Source of the DNA: Sphaerospermopsis aphanizomenoides BCCUSP55
GTDB lineage: Bacteria > Cyanobacteriota > Cyanobacteriia > Cyanobacteriales > Nostocaceae
NCBI RefSeq assembly: GCF_001586785.1
Contig: NZ_LUFH02000054.1
Coordinates: 1-43,246, forward strand
Length of the DNA: 43,246 nt
Direction of reading: 5' to 3'
In this document: positions 33,805 to 42,997 of the stretch, in pieces
Position numbering within the stretch: the first letter of the stretch is position 1
Layout: each line of letters opens with the position of its first letter
Notes under the pieces: generated by a model
Told to the model about the DNA's origin: nothing
Database searches by the model: none
The model's input: only the letters and a program-made list of their open reading frames with translations
Program-made: the position numbers and the translations under genes

Positions 33805-34881
33805 TTACCGCCTTTGCCCTTGAATTTTGTCAAAAATAGCACCATCATCAAAAAACTTCTTCTGCACACCATCCCAACCCCCTAAATTACCCACAGTATA
33901 AAGTCGGGAAATCTTGGGAAACTTACTCTGTACCTCTTTAGCTACAGTTGGGTTAACTGGTCTAAAACCAACCTTAGCAAACTCACGCTGGGCTTCTGGT
34001 GTAAACAAAAACTTCACAAAAGCCTCTGACACCTCACGAGTACCGTGTTTGTCTACATTCTTATCAACCACAGCCACAGGCCCTTCTATAGAAATATTGG
34101 TTGATGGCACCTCATAAGATACATCTGTTTTACCCTGTTGTGCTGCTAAAATCACTTCATTTTCATAATTTAGCAGCACATCACCTTGATTTTTTTTGTA
34201 AAACACATCACTAGATTCTCTAGCGTCCTTCGGTAAAATCACCACATTCCTAAACACCTGAGTTACAAAATTCAAAGCTTGGCTTTCATTACCGCCATTT
34301 TTAGCAACTGCACCCCACAAAGCTAAAAAATTCCACCTTGCACCACCAGAAGTTTTAGGATTAGCGGTAACAATCTTTACCCCAGGTTTAGCTAAATCAG
34401 CCCAAGTCTTAATCTTTTTAGGATTACCAGGACGAGTTTCTAAAGCTACTACAGAACGGGTGACAATAGAATTATTGGGCGCTTCCTTTTCCCATCCTGG
34501 ATTAATCAAACCAGCTTTTTCAATCTTTTTCGTATCCAAAGCCAAGGCTAAAGCTACCACATCCGCTTGTAAGCCATCAATCACAGCACGGGTTTGAGAA
34601 CCAGAACCACCATAACTCTCCTTAATTACCACATCCTGACCTTTTTCCCGTTTCCACTTGGCCACGAACTGGGGAATGATTTTGCTATAAGCAGCTTTAG
34701 TCACTGCATAAGAAACCAAAGTAATTTCTTTTTTACCCTTTTGACTAATTAACTGCGTCCTTTGGGCTGTAGTTCCCGCAGATACAGGTAAGAAGGTACT
34801 CGCACTCAAGCCCAAGGCCAAGAGTACGGATGAAACTGTGGTTGATAATAATTTACCTGATTTTTCCGTGTTGTATGTCAT
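33805..34881 (-). CDS. sbpA: Sulfate ABC transporter substrate-binding protein
   Basis: The 358-residue protein has an N-terminal signal region (LLSTTVSSVLLALGLSASTFLPVSA) without a lipobox Cys, then a periplasmic binding fold. Family landmarks are VTKAAYSKIIPQF, ESYGGSGSQTRAVIDGLQADVVALAL, KTSGGARWNFLALWG, DVLLNYENEVILA and FLFTPEAQREFAKVGFRPVNP. It should deliver sulfate (or thiosulfate) to the CysT-CysW permease. It is divergent from a second, similar binding protein at 35199-36293, with roughly two-thirds of the core residues alike by eye. Its stop abuts a heptamer array. Confidence 0.9.
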   Translation of the reverse strand: MTYNTEKSGKLLSTTVSSVLLALGLSASTFLPVSAGTTAQRTQLISQKGKKEITLVSYAVTKAAYSKIIPQFVAKWKREKGQDVVIKESYGGSGSQTRAVIDGLQADVVALALALDTKKIEKAGLINPGWEKEAPNNSIVTRSVVALETRPGNPKKIKTWADLAKPGVKIVTANPKTSGGARWNFLALWGAVAKNGGNESQALNFVTQVFRNVVILPKDARESSDVFYKKNQGDVLLNYENEVILAAQQGKTDVSYEVPSTNISIEGPVAVVDKNVDKHGTREVSEAFVKFLFTPEAQREFAKVGFRPVNPTVAKEVQSKFPKISRLYTVGNLGGWDGVQKKFFDDGAIFDKIQGQRR

Positions 34882-35198
34882 AAAAGGTTATTGCTGGTAT
34901 GAAAATAATCTACAGTAACTTGGTAGGAAAACAGTAATAAGCTTACAGACACAGACATTATCAGATACTATGGAGAAAATCAAGTCAAAAATACAAATTA
35001 CCTATCGGTAAATGCGTGTATGATTGTTTAATCAACCCCAGCCAACAACGTATAAGTCTTGATTATGTATATACCGATATTTGACGAATATTTTTGATGC
35101 CAACAAAAACTGATGTCCCCTGAACCTGCTACAATCCCCCTATTCCCTATCGTAAATGTGAAGTTTACCCGCAATTGAGATTCAAAGGAGAAGAAATC
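34882..35198. promoter_or_regulatory. Divergent promoter region between two sulfate-binding protein genes
   Basis: The 317 bases contain no gene. An 8-bp inverted repeat, TATCGGTA (35003-35010) and TACCGATA (35072-35079), straddles the middle and could bind a sulfur-starvation regulator acting on both genes. AAAGGAG at 35184-35190 is the ribosome binding site of the plus-strand gene. A TACAAT at 35130-35135 is a possible -10 box. Confidence 0.4.
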
Positions 35199-36293
35199 AT
35201 GACTTGGCAACAACATCCACGACCAAAAACAAACTCGTTGAAAACCTTGATATCCCTGTTTTTAGCCAGCACATTTTTGAGTGTGGTGTTAGCGGCTTGT
35301 GCTGGTGGAAACCAGAATAATACCAACACAGAAAATGCTACAGCCACCAAAAAACAGGATGTAAAAATCACCCTAGTTTCCTTTGCTGTCACCAAAGCTG
35401 CCCATGAAGCCATCATTCCCAAATTTGTGGAAAAATGGAAACAGGAAAAAGGGCAAAATGTCACCTTTAAACAAAGCTACGGCGGTTCAGGTTCACAAAC
35501 TCGCGCCGTAATTGATGGTTTAAACGCAGATGTTGTTCATTTAGCATTGTCTGGAGACACAGAAAAAATTCAGAAAGCGGGACTAATTGAACCAGGATGG
35601 GAAAAAGAAGTTCCCAATAATGGCATTGTCTCTAAATCAGTAGCAGCTATCATCACTCGTCCAGGCAACCCCAAAGGCATCAAAACTTGGGCAGATTTAG
35701 TCAAAGGTGACATTAAATTAATTACCGCCGACCCCAAAACATCAGGTGTTGCAAAGTGGAATTTTCTAGCACTGTGGAATTCTGTGATTAAAGCTGGTGG
35801 AGATGATGCCAAAGCAACGGAATTTGTTGCTAACGTTTACAAAAATGTGCCAATTCTCACAAAAGACGCACGAGAAGCAACAGATGCCTTTGCTAAACAA
35901 GGACAAGGAGATGCTTTAATCAACTATGAAAACGAAGTTGTCTTAGCACAACAAAAAGGTGAAAAAGTTGATTATATTGTTCCTGACGTGAATATATCCA
36001 TTGATAATCCAGTCGCAGTAGTAGATAAAAATGTTGATAAACATGGTAATCGTGAAGTAGCAGAAGCATTCGTTAAATACCTGTTCACACCAGAAGCCCA
36101 ACAAGAGTTTGTGAAATTAGGTTTTAGACCAGTGAATGAGACTGTAGCCCAAACCAAAGAAGTCAAAGACAAATTTCCTCAAGTTAAAACTCTGGGTACA
36201 ATTCAAGATTTTGGTGGTTGGTCAGCAGTTGATGAAAAGTTCTTCGCCAATGGCGGCATTTTTGACCAAATCCAACTCAAAAATAAGAAGTAA
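35199..36293 (+). CDS. sbpA: Sulfate-binding lipoprotein, second copy
   Basis: The start at ATG 35199 follows AAAGGAG by eight bases and gives 364 residues. The N-terminus is a lipoprotein signal with lipobox LAAC at 31-34 (C34 acylated), unlike the neighbouring copy, which lacks it. The binding domain shows the same landmarks (VTKAAHEAIIPKF, QSYGGSGSQTRAVIDGLNAD, KTSGVAKWNFLALW, DALINYENEVVLA, YLFTPEAQQEFVKLGFRPVN). It is followed after a repeat-rich 301-base gap by cysT and cysW, so this copy is the likely cognate partner of the permease. The two copies may differ in affinity or conditions of use. Confidence 0.92.
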   Translation: MTWQQHPRPKTNSLKTLISLFLASTFLSVVLAACAGGNQNNTNTENATATKKQDVKITLVSFAVTKAAHEAIIPKFVEKWKQEKGQNVTFKQSYGGSGSQTRAVIDGLNADVVHLALSGDTEKIQKAGLIEPGWEKEVPNNGIVSKSVAAIITRPGNPKGIKTWADLVKGDIKLITADPKTSGVAKWNFLALWNSVIKAGGDDAKATEFVANVYKNVPILTKDAREATDAFAKQGQGDALINYENEVVLAQQKGEKVDYIVPDVNISIDNPVAVVDKNVDKHGNREVAEAFVKYLFTPEAQQEFVKLGFRPVNETVAQTKEVKDKFPQVKTLGTIQDFGGWSAVDEKFFANGGIFDQIQLKNKK

Positions 36294-36594
36294 TTGAAAA
36301 TAGGTGACAGGTGACAGGGAATTTTAGATTTTAGATTTTAGATTTTAGATTTTAGATGAAAAAATTTGGTATGGATTCGGAGTCCTTCAGGACAGAAAAA
36401 TTGTCAATCCCAAATCCAAAATTTTCAATCTCTACACTTGAGAGTGGAGTCCATCCGCAATCCAAAATCGTAAATCCAAAATCGAGTGATAGGTGAGAGT
36501 CTATTTTACCTTCTCCTCAGTTCCTGTTTTTGAATTTTGTTGACGTAGCCTGCTGGAAGCACTATTTTGAATCTTGAATTTTGAATTTTAACTT
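36294..36594. repeat. Repeat-filled gap between binding protein and cysT
   Basis: No gene is present. The stretch holds two AGGTGAC units (36302-36315), an ATTTTAG heptamer run of five (36321-36356), AATCCAAA-type repeats around 36410-36485 and a TTGAATTT run before cysT (36570-36592). It may still be transcribed as part of the sulfate operon. Confidence 0.65.
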
Positions 36595-37464
36595 ATGGCT
36601 GTATCTCCCACTGTAGAAAATCACACTAAACCTCCTATTTGGAAGGTGTTTGTAGATAGTTTAATTCGTCTACCTTGGACTTGGCGAATTACGATTGTGT
36701 ACTTGACTTTTATGTTATTTATGCCCATAGTGGCCATGTTCATGAAAGCCAGCACAGAACCACCAGATAAATTTTGGGCAATTGCTACCAATGAGTTAGC
36801 ATTAGCAACCTATAACGTTACCTTTGTCACTTCATTATTTGCAGCGGCTATTAATGGTGTCTTTGGTACATTAATTGCTTGGGTTTTAGTCCGCTACGAT
36901 TTCCCTTTGAAACGCATTATTGATGCCACCGTCGATTTACCCTTTGCCTTACCCACATCTGTGGCAGGTTTAACACTAGCAACAGTCTACAGTGATAATG
37001 GTTGGATAGGTTCTTTGTTAGCACCTTTGGGAATTAGAGTCTCATTTACCCGCTTGGGAGTGGGGGTAGCAATGATATTTATTTCTCTACCTTTCGTTGT
37101 CAGAACTGTACAACCTGTACTGCAAGAAATGGAAAAAGAAATTGAAGAAGCAGCTTGGAGTTTAGGCGCTTCCCCATGGCAAACTTTTACCAAAGTGATT
37201 TTACCACCTTTATTCCCGACGATTTTAACAGGTGTAGCTTTGGGTTTTTCCCGTGCAGTGGGAGAATATGGTTCAACAGTAATTATTGCTTCTAATACAC
37301 CATTTAAAGATTTAATTGCACCAGTATTAATTTTCCAAAGATTGGAACAATATGATTATTCCGGTGCAACAGTAATAGGAGTAGTGTTACTAAGTATTTC
37401 TCTAGTTTTGTTAATCACAATTAACTTGTTACAAGCTTGGTCGAGAAGATATGACAACAGATAA
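36595..37464 (+). CDS. cysT: Sulfate ABC transporter permease CysT
   Basis: The 289-residue inner-membrane protein has six predicted membrane segments, the first at about 35-50 ([17 protein letters not shown]). The EAA loop that docks the ATPase is [22 protein letters not shown] at about 183-204. The family pattern [19 protein letters not shown] is clear. It forms the pore with CysW. The start ATG has no evident Shine-Dalgarno and is preceded by TTGAATTT repeats. The 3' end overlaps cysW by 14 bases. Confidence 0.93.
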   Translation: MAVSPTVENHTKPPIWKVFVDSLIRLPWTWRITIVYLTFMLFMPIVAMFMKASTEPPDKFWAIATNELALATYNVTFVTSLFAAAINGVFGTLIAWVLVRYDFPLKRIIDATVDLPFALPTSVAGLTLATVYSDNGWIGSLLAPLGIRVSFTRLGVGVAMIFISLPFVVRTVQPVLQEMEKEIEEAAWSLGASPWQTFTKVILPPLFPTILTGVALGFSRAVGEYGSTVIIASNTPFKDLIAPVLIFQRLEQYDYSGATVIGVVLLSISLVLLITINLLQAWSRRYDNR

Positions 37465-38290
37465 ACCAAAGACTTCCCAAAAGCAAAGTTTTGTTCCTGG
37501 CCTGTTAATTGGTATTGCCATCAGTTATTTATTTCTGGTGCAGTATATTCCCGCAATTAATGTGTTTTACCAAGCCTTTAAAAAAGGAGTAGGTCCATTT
37601 TTAGATAACTTAAGCAGAACAGACTTTCTCCATGCAGCTTGGTTAACACTCTTATTAGCTGTAATTGCCATACCTTTAAATACCGTCTTTGGTTTATGTG
37701 CAGCTTGGGCGATCGCTCGCCATAAATTCCCAGGACGTGCTATAGTCCTCAGTATCATTGACCTACCCTTTTCTATCTCTCCAGTCGTCGCAGGTTTAAT
37801 GATAGTCCTACTTTATGGCAGACAAGGATGGTTTGGCCCTTGGCTACAATCCCATGATATTCAAATTATCTTTGCATTTCCAGGCATGGTATTAGCTACC
37901 GCCTTTGTCAGTATGCCCTTTGTCGCTAGGGAAGTCATCCCCGTCCTAGAAGAATTTGGCAAAGACCAAGAAGAAGCCGCAAAAACCCTCGGTGCAAATG
38001 ATTGGCAAACCTTTTGGCGTGTGACTTTACCTAGCATCCGTTGGGGTTTACTCTACGGTTTAATCTTAACAAATGCCAGAGCAATGGGTGAATTTGGTGC
38101 TGTTTCTGTAGTATCTGGAAACATTGCCGATACCACCCAGAGTTTACCATTATTTGTAGAAGATGCCTATAAACAATATGAAACAGAAGCAGCTTTTTCT
38201 GCGGCAGTGCTTTTGGCATTATTAGCTGTTGTTACTTTAGTATTAAAGGAAATTCTAGAACGGAAAACCCGCATTAAAGATGTTGAATAA
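37451..38290 (+). CDS. cysW: Sulfate ABC transporter permease CysW
   Basis: The 279-residue partner of CysT has about six membrane segments. The EAA loop is [22 protein letters not shown], and [20 protein letters not shown] and [13 protein letters not shown] are family patterns. It is translationally coupled to cysT by a 14-base overlap. No cysA ATPase gene follows, although many sulfate operons have one here, so the ATPase must come from elsewhere. The TAA stop starts a TAATTGA-type repeat tract. Confidence 0.93.
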   Translation: MTTDKPKTSQKQSFVPGLLIGIAISYLFLVQYIPAINVFYQAFKKGVGPFLDNLSRTDFLHAAWLTLLLAVIAIPLNTVFGLCAAWAIARHKFPGRAIVLSIIDLPFSISPVVAGLMIVLLYGRQGWFGPWLQSHDIQIIFAFPGMVLATAFVSMPFVAREVIPVLEEFGKDQEEAAKTLGANDWQTFWRVTLPSIRWGLLYGLILTNARAMGEFGAVSVVSGNIADTTQSLPLFVEDAYKQYETEAAFSAAVLLALLAVVTLVLKEILERKTRIKDVE

Positions 38291-38450
38291 TTGATAATGG
38301 ATAATTGACAATTGATAATTGTTTCATTTAAGGTTTAAAACCTTTCCTAGCAAGGAGAAAAATGCAAACAGTTCCTATTTTGCAATTCTGTCACTTATAG
38401 GGAGAGGTAATTGTCAATTGTCAATTGTTAATTGTTAATTGTTAATACCT
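38288..38450. repeat. TAATTGA / AATTGTC repeat tracts after cysW
   Basis: Two tracts, 38288-38322 (ATAATTGATAATGGATAATTGAC type) and 38410-38448 (TCAATTG and TTAATTG units), flank about 85 bases of unremarkable sequence. No gene is seen until the small peptide gene on the other strand. Confidence 0.6.
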
Positions 38451-38540
38451 CTGATTATAGAAGGCATGGCCTTATTGAATTCATTCCCATACAGAGTATG
38501 GGAACGAGAGATTCAAAATTGGTATGAAAAGTTTAACAGT

Positions 38541-38750
38541 TTACCACCAACCGCCGCCATAGGATTGATTGGAGTAATCTTTGTGAGAGTAGCCTTTATG
38601 GGAATGATGATAGCGATGAGAATGACAAGAATGACCTCCTCCCATAACAGTTTGTATTTCCTGATTAGCTAGTTCATTCAAAAAGCTGGCAGAATCATCA
38701 AATAGTTCATAACCAACAGGAAGCAGTGTGGAAACTTGAATATTAGCCAT
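38541..38750 (-). CDS. Gly-Gly precursor-like peptide with His/Tyr/Gly-rich core
   Basis: The 69-residue product begins at ATG 38748-38750, seven bases after a perfect AAAGGAGG; a longer frame reaching 38861 has no such site. The leader ANIQVSTLLPVGYELFDDSASFLNELANQEIQTVMGGG ends in a Gly-Gly and resembles leaders of cyanobacterial bacteriocin/RiPP precursors. The 30-residue core is extremely biased: GHSCHSHRYHHSHKGYSHKD then YSNQSYGGGWW, with seven His, one Cys and two terminal Trp. It could bind metal or be a modified peptide. No maturation enzyme is adjacent. Nothing is known of the function. Confidence 0.7.
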   Translation of the reverse strand: MANIQVSTLLPVGYELFDDSASFLNELANQEIQTVMGGGHSCHSHRYHHSHKGYSHKDYSNQSYGGGWW

Positions 38751-39215
38751 GAGAATTCCTCCTTTATATATATGTTGAAATCTCTGAAACTGAGAAATAA
38801 AATCTGATGTGATTTCAACTAATCTATTTATGATGATTTCAAATAAAAACTTATAATTCAAGGGTTTGGCATCAATGGTCTGGACATAATTAATATATTT
38901 TTGTCTATTGAAATATGCACGAATTCCTATTAATAACTTAGATGCCGTAGTTCTTTAATATTGCGAATTAATAATCGAGAATTTCTATATATTAGTCAAA
39001 ACAATTAAACATAACCCGCGCCAGATATAAAACTTAGGTTTATTAACAAATCGGGAATTTGTGCAGACAGAATCAGTGTAATTATGTCTGAGAAGATCAT
39101 TTAATTTCTGTACCCATATCCCTTGAATACCAAGATCCCCAACTTCTCCAAAAAGTCAGGGATCTGAAACCTGAAATGAAAGAAAAAACCCCTACACCCC
39201 TACACCCTTACACCC
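38751..39215. other. Gene-free stretch between the His-rich peptide gene and the HAD gene
   Basis: It includes the Shine-Dalgarno (38758-38765) and presumably the promoter of the minus-strand peptide gene, then AT-rich sequence with no recognisable gene. At 39188-39226 lies a tandem octamer run (CCCCTACA twice, CCCTTACA twice) that enters the 3' end of the HAD gene. Confidence 0.45.
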
Positions 39216-39908
39216 TTACACCCTCGTTTCTTCAGAGAGGATCATATTTACAGCAGTAAGCAAATTTTTCACAATTAAGTCAGGTTGGTAGCTTTCTAAT
39301 TGAAGGCGATCGCGGATGCCACTTTCTACCGCTATCATTTTAATATCATGTTTTTTGGCAGCAGCAATATCAGCTTCTGTATCTCCCACCATCCAGGTAT
39401 TAGCAGCAGGAGGTAGTTCTGCTACAGCCCTTGTCATCAATAGGGGTTTGTCTTCAATGTCACGGGTTTTTACATAGTCATTACTGAGACAATAACGACG
39501 ATTTTCAGGGAAAAAATTACCTAAATTGTATTTATCAATAGCATAGTCCAATTCTCGCACCCTACGCATAGTCATGACTACTAAATCAATTCCCGCTTGT
39601 TGAACTTTAGCCAAAGCATCCAAAGCCCCAGGGACGAGGATATCATACTGAAAGTAAGGCTGTGTATGTACTGTTTGCTTGCGAATTTTGGTAAACTCTT
39701 GGGCTTGTTCTTCATTTAAACCTGATTTTAAGGCAATATATTTTTCGGGAGTATGCGATCGCTTGAGTTGCCAAAATTCCGCTTTAGAAAGTTGTGTCAC
39801 CTCTTGGTCAGGATATTTAGTTTTCTGCAAACATAATTGATAAACCTGATAGTAGCGTTCGGAAACATCCATAATTGGGCCATCAAAATCAGTAATTAGT
39901 CTCAGCAT
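39216..39908 (-). CDS. HAD-superfamily hydrolase
   Basis: The 230-residue protein has HAD motif I as DFDGPIMD (residues 7-14; nucleophile D7, general acid D9), motif II Thr in LVVMTMRR, a motif III Lys (likely in EDKPLLMTRA) and motif IV GDTEADIAAAKKHD. A helical cap lies between motifs I and II (about 15-90), as in phosphoglycolate phosphatase-like members. Substrate is unknown. The last residues (TRV) and the TAA stop are made by the tandem octamer at 39188-39226, so the end of the protein is repeat-derived. Confidence 0.85.
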   Translation of the reverse strand: MLRLITDFDGPIMDVSERYYQVYQLCLQKTKYPDQEVTQLSKAEFWQLKRSHTPEKYIALKSGLNEEQAQEFTKIRKQTVHTQPYFQYDILVPGALDALAKVQQAGIDLVVMTMRRVRELDYAIDKYNLGNFFPENRRYCLSNDYVKTRDIEDKPLLMTRAVAELPPAANTWMVGDTEADIAAAKKHDIKMIAVESGIRDRLQLESYQPDLIVKNLLTAVNMILSEETRV

Positions 39909-40219
39909 TAGTCACTCATGTTAATTTTTTTCATTATCTCAGAGGATGTGATTAGATTTTGGATTTTGGATTTTGGATTTTTACCTTTTACTTATAGCTG
40001 TAGACAAGGCGCTTAAGGCATTAACCAAACATAAAACTCAAACACTCAAAGCCTTTTACCACTGTCACCTGTCACCTGTTACCTGTCACCAGCTATATTC
40101 TCTGCTTCAGCCAAAACGAGTAGCATAAACTCTGCTTTTCAGGTTCGGTTTCTTGCACTATCATCTGCTCAATATCTTGATAAATTGATTAGTAATCCAG
40201 CTAATCTCCAGTAATTGCC
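39909..40219. repeat. Repeat-containing gap upstream of the DUF760 gene
   Basis: No gene is seen. GATTTTG-type units repeat three to four times at 39955-39982. TGTCACC units with one TGTTACC variant occur at 40063-40090. The rest is unremarkable; it must hold the divergent promoters of the flanking genes. Confidence 0.5.
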
Positions 40220-40546
40220 ATGAGTAATCTTTCCCATCATCAGTCAGATTATTTTGCACCTGAAGAAAATAATGATAGGCTTTGGCAATATGTAAAATCT
40301 TTGAAACCAGAAACTGTTGCCCAACTTTCTCAACCTCACTCACCAGAGGTATTACAGTTAATTGAAAAGTCTATTGTTGCCATGTTGGGTAATTTGCCTG
40401 GTGACAGGTATAACATTATGATTACTACTAGCCGCGATGAATTAGGAAAGCTATTAGGTTCAGCTATGATTGATGGGTATTTTTTACGTAATGTTGAACA
40501 AAGATTAGAAATGGAAAAGAATTTCCAATTAGTAGATTTTCAGTAA
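40220..40546 (+). CDS. DUF760 family protein
   Basis: The 108-residue protein matches DUF760, found in cyanobacteria and plastids: DRLWQYVKSLKPETVAQLSQP, SPEVLQLIEKSIVAMLGNLPGDRYNIMITTSRDELGKLLGSAMIDGYFLRNVEQRLEME. Length and order are typical. The function is not established from sequence. It stands alone between repeats and a foldback element. No membrane segment or signal peptide is present. Confidence 0.85.
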   Translation: MSNLSHHQSDYFAPEENNDRLWQYVKSLKPETVAQLSQPHSPEVLQLIEKSIVAMLGNLPGDRYNIMITTSRDELGKLLGSAMIDGYFLRNVEQRLEMEKNFQLVDFQ

Positions 40547-40579
40547 AAATTAAGGTGAAAATTGATTATATGTTGGCTT

Positions 40580-40715
40580 CCATACCCGCCCAGAAATGAA
40601 TTTCCGGGCTAATAACCAAAGTAAACTAAAGTTTACTAAAAATTTTTGGGTTATTTAGTCATCTTTAGATGACTTTTGCTATGAGACTGGGAATTAATTC
40701 CCAGGCGGGTTATGG
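40580..40715. mobile_element. 136-bp foldback (MITE-like) element
   Basis: The ends CCATACCCGCC (40580-40590) and GGCGGGTTATGG (40704-40715) are inverted repeats with one inserted base. Inside are further hairpins: GCCCAGAAAT/ATTTCCGGGC, AGTAAACT/AGTTTACT, GTCATC/GATGAC and CTGGGAATT/AATTCCCAG. Multi-hairpin elements of this style are common in cyanobacteria. It ends seven bases from the stop of the pentapeptide gene. Confidence 0.65.
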
Positions 40716-40721
40716 TTTTAC

Positions 40722-41216
40722 TTATCTACATCCTAAAGATTCACGAGTATCAACACCAGTTTTAGGATTTACACCGCTGGCATTAACACAAAGTTTTTTC
40801 ACCTGTACACCATCTAAAACTGCATTGGTGAAATCTGCACCAGTAACATCAACATTATCAAAAGTGGAACGCAACATCATTGCATCGGTTAATATTGCAT
40901 CACTTAAATCAGCATTCTTAAACTTTGCTAAATAAGCAATACCTTGACTAAAATCTACACCATGCAGATTGACACGCTCTAATACAGTACCGTTAAATAC
41001 TCCGCCCCGTAAGTCAGCATTGCTAAAGTTTGCATTTTCTAAGCTGACGTTGGTAAATTCTTTACCTATTAAACTTTGTCCAGAAAAATCCTGACCTTGC
41101 AGTTCTTCCCCAGCAGAACGGGTAATGCTGGAAGAACTTGCTGCTTGTGCTGTTGGAGGAAACACAAACAACACCACGGCTAAAACCAAACTAGCGAGTA
41201 TTTGCCAATACTTCAT
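40722..41216 (-). CDS. Secreted/lumenal pentapeptide-repeat protein
   Basis: The 164-residue protein has a signal peptide (hydrophobic 6-20, likely cut after TAQAA near residue 26). About 70 residues of A(D/N)LxX pentapeptides follow (LENANFSNADLRGGVFNGTV and on, to FTNAVLDGV), which should form a right-handed quadrilateral helix. The C-terminal part has two Cys (C145, C163) that could pair. It resembles thylakoid-lumen pentapeptide proteins of plants and cyanobacteria (TL15/TL17 type), so lumen or periplasm is likely. Molecular role is unknown. Confidence 0.82.
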   Translation of the reverse strand: MKYWQILASLVLAVVLFVFPPTAQAASSSSITRSAGEELQGQDFSGQSLIGKEFTNVSLENANFSNADLRGGVFNGTVLERVNLHGVDFSQGIAYLAKFKNADLSDAILTDAMMLRSTFDNVDVTGADFTNAVLDGVQVKKLCVNASGVNPKTGVDTRESLGCR

Positions 41217-41353
41217 AACTTTTGCTTAATAAATCTCAATAATTCCACTATTCATTATTAAAGCGCACTAGGGAGTGCAGATTAATTCTCTGCCAAATTA
41301 GAACTCTTCCCGTAGGATAGATAGATGTTGATGTGCGATCGCTTAAAATACCT

Positions 41354-42490
41354 GTGGCTAATCAAGAAGATATCACCCAATCTCTAGCGCGAACCCCTTT
41401 ATATCAAACTGGTGTAGAACTCAAAGCCCGTTTTACCAGCTTTGGTGGTTGGGAAATGCCAGTACAATATAGCGGTATCATCCAAGAACATCAAGCTGTG
41501 AGAAATGCAGCGGGGATGTTCGATATTTCCCACATGGGTAAATTTACTCTCCAAGGTAAAAACCTAATTTCCCAACTAGAAAAATTAGTGCCTTCAGATT
41601 TAAGTCGTCTGCAACCCGGTCAAGCACAATACACAGTATTATTAAATTCCCAAGCCGGAATAATTGACGATATCATTATTTACTACCAAGGTGAAGACAA
41701 TACTGGTATTCAAAAGGTAGTAATTATCGTTAATGCCGCCACCACCGACAAAGACAAAGCCTGGTTATTAAAATATCTTGACCTTGATGCAGTCCAATTT
41801 CAAGACCTGTCACGGGATAAGATATTAATTGCCGTTCAGGGTCCAAAAGCTACCAGCCATCTCCAGTCTTTAGTGACAGCAAATTTAACCCCCATCACAG
41901 CCTTTGGACACCTGGAAACAACCATCTTCGGTCAACCAGCCTTCCTTGCCCGTACAGGCTACACTGGGGAAGATGGTTTTGAAGTGATGGTAGATCCCGA
42001 AGTGGGTATAAAATTGTGGCAACATCTCTATGATGCTGGTGTTATCCCCTGTGGACTCGGTTGCAGAGACACCTTACGTCTGGAAGCAGCAATGGCGTTG
42101 TATGGCCAAGATATTGATGATAATACAACACCCTTAGAAGCTGGTTTGGGTTGGTTAGTACATTTAGATACTAAAGGCGATTTTATTGGTCGTAGTGTTT
42201 TAGAACAGCAAAAAGCTGAGGGAGTGCAGCGTAAACTTGTAGGTTTACAAACCCAAGGCAGAAATATTGCCCGTCATGGCTACCCCGTATTATCATCAGG
42301 TCAAGTAGTAGGAGAAGTAACTAGTGGTACTCTCTCACCTACCCTTGGTTATCCCATTGCTTTAGCTTACGTTCCCAGTCAGTTAGCAAAAGTCAAACAG
42401 CAGCTAGAGGTGGAAATTCGCGGTAAAGCTTATCCCGCAGTCGTGGTTAAACGCCCCTTTTATCGCTCAAAAAATCGTGTTAGTAATTGA
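41354..42490 (+). CDS. gcvT: Aminomethyltransferase, T-protein of glycine cleavage
   Basis: Starting at GTG 41354 the product is 378 residues (VANQEDITQSLARTPLYQTG); an in-frame GTG at 41333 would add seven residues next to a HIP1 site and does not match family N-termini I know. T-protein landmarks are FTSFGGWEMPVQYSGIIQEH, AGMFDISHMGKFTLQG, FLARTGYTGEDGFEVM, CRDTLRLEAAMALYG and the C-terminal barrel with GEVTSGTLSPTLGYPIALAYV. It moves the methylene group from the aminomethyl-lipoyl H-protein to tetrahydrofolate, releasing ammonia. gcvH follows 82 bases downstream. Confidence 0.95.
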   Translation: MANQEDITQSLARTPLYQTGVELKARFTSFGGWEMPVQYSGIIQEHQAVRNAAGMFDISHMGKFTLQGKNLISQLEKLVPSDLSRLQPGQAQYTVLLNSQAGIIDDIIIYYQGEDNTGIQKVVIIVNAATTDKDKAWLLKYLDLDAVQFQDLSRDKILIAVQGPKATSHLQSLVTANLTPITAFGHLETTIFGQPAFLARTGYTGEDGFEVMVDPEVGIKLWQHLYDAGVIPCGLGCRDTLRLEAAMALYGQDIDDNTTPLEAGLGWLVHLDTKGDFIGRSVLEQQKAEGVQRKLVGLQTQGRNIARHGYPVLSSGQVVGEVTSGTLSPTLGYPIALAYVPSQLAKVKQQLEVEIRGKAYPAVVVKRPFYRSKNRVSN

Positions 42491-42572
42491 TAACCTTTGA
42501 GGTTTTTAAGGAATAATGTCTTTTGGGTTACTCTGGTAACACTAATTTTTCTAACGTGGAAGAGGAAGTTTT

Positions 42573-42965
42573 ATGTCTTTGGAATATCCGCAGGATTTGC
42601 GTTATCTAGATTCTCATGAATATGTACGCTTAGATGATGACATTGCCACTATTGGGGTTACGCAGTTTGCTATAGATCAATTGGGTGATATCGTGTTTTT
42701 AGACCTGCTAGAAGTTGGTATCGCTGTTAGCAAGGGAGACTCTTTGGGTACAATTGAATCAGTGAAAGCTGTGGAAACACTTAATTCACCAGTCAGCGGT
42801 ACAGTTATAGAACGCAATGATGCTTTGATTGAATCTCCCGAAGATGTAGGAGACGACCCCTACGGTGCGGGGTGGTTTTTGAAATTGCGTGTCGATGACG
42901 CGGAAGATATTGAGGAGGATACCATGACAGCAGATGAGTATAGTGCTTTGGTTGAAGGTGAGTAA
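42573..42965 (+). CDS. gcvH: Glycine cleavage H-protein
   Basis: The 130-residue lipoyl carrier has its lipoylated Lys at K65 in GTIESVKAVETLNSP, with the usual N-terminal LRYLDSHEYVRL and C-terminal GAGWFLKLRV. It carries the aminomethyl group from P-protein to T-protein. GAGGAAG lies about eight bases before the ATG. gcvT and gcvH are co-oriented and probably co-transcribed; gcvP would be expected beyond the right edge but is not visible. Confidence 0.95.
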   Translation: MSLEYPQDLRYLDSHEYVRLDDDIATIGVTQFAIDQLGDIVFLDLLEVGIAVSKGDSLGTIESVKAVETLNSPVSGTVIERNDALIESPEDVGDDPYGAGWFLKLRVDDAEDIEEDTMTADEYSALVEGE

Positions 42966-42997
42966 GTAATTTACAATACCCTGGTATGTGACATTTA

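Noticed and set aside
33613-33885. A 90-codon plus-strand open frame over the heptamer arrays
   Set aside because: Its sequence is mostly translated TGTCACC repeat (Leu-Ser-Pro-Val-Thr-Cys-His type) and it overlaps the 3' end of sbpA; not a plausible gene.
38439-38672. A plus-strand open frame opposite the His-rich peptide gene
   Set aside because: No ribosome binding site and no recognisable motif; the opposite frame has a perfect Shine-Dalgarno and a leader-like sequence.
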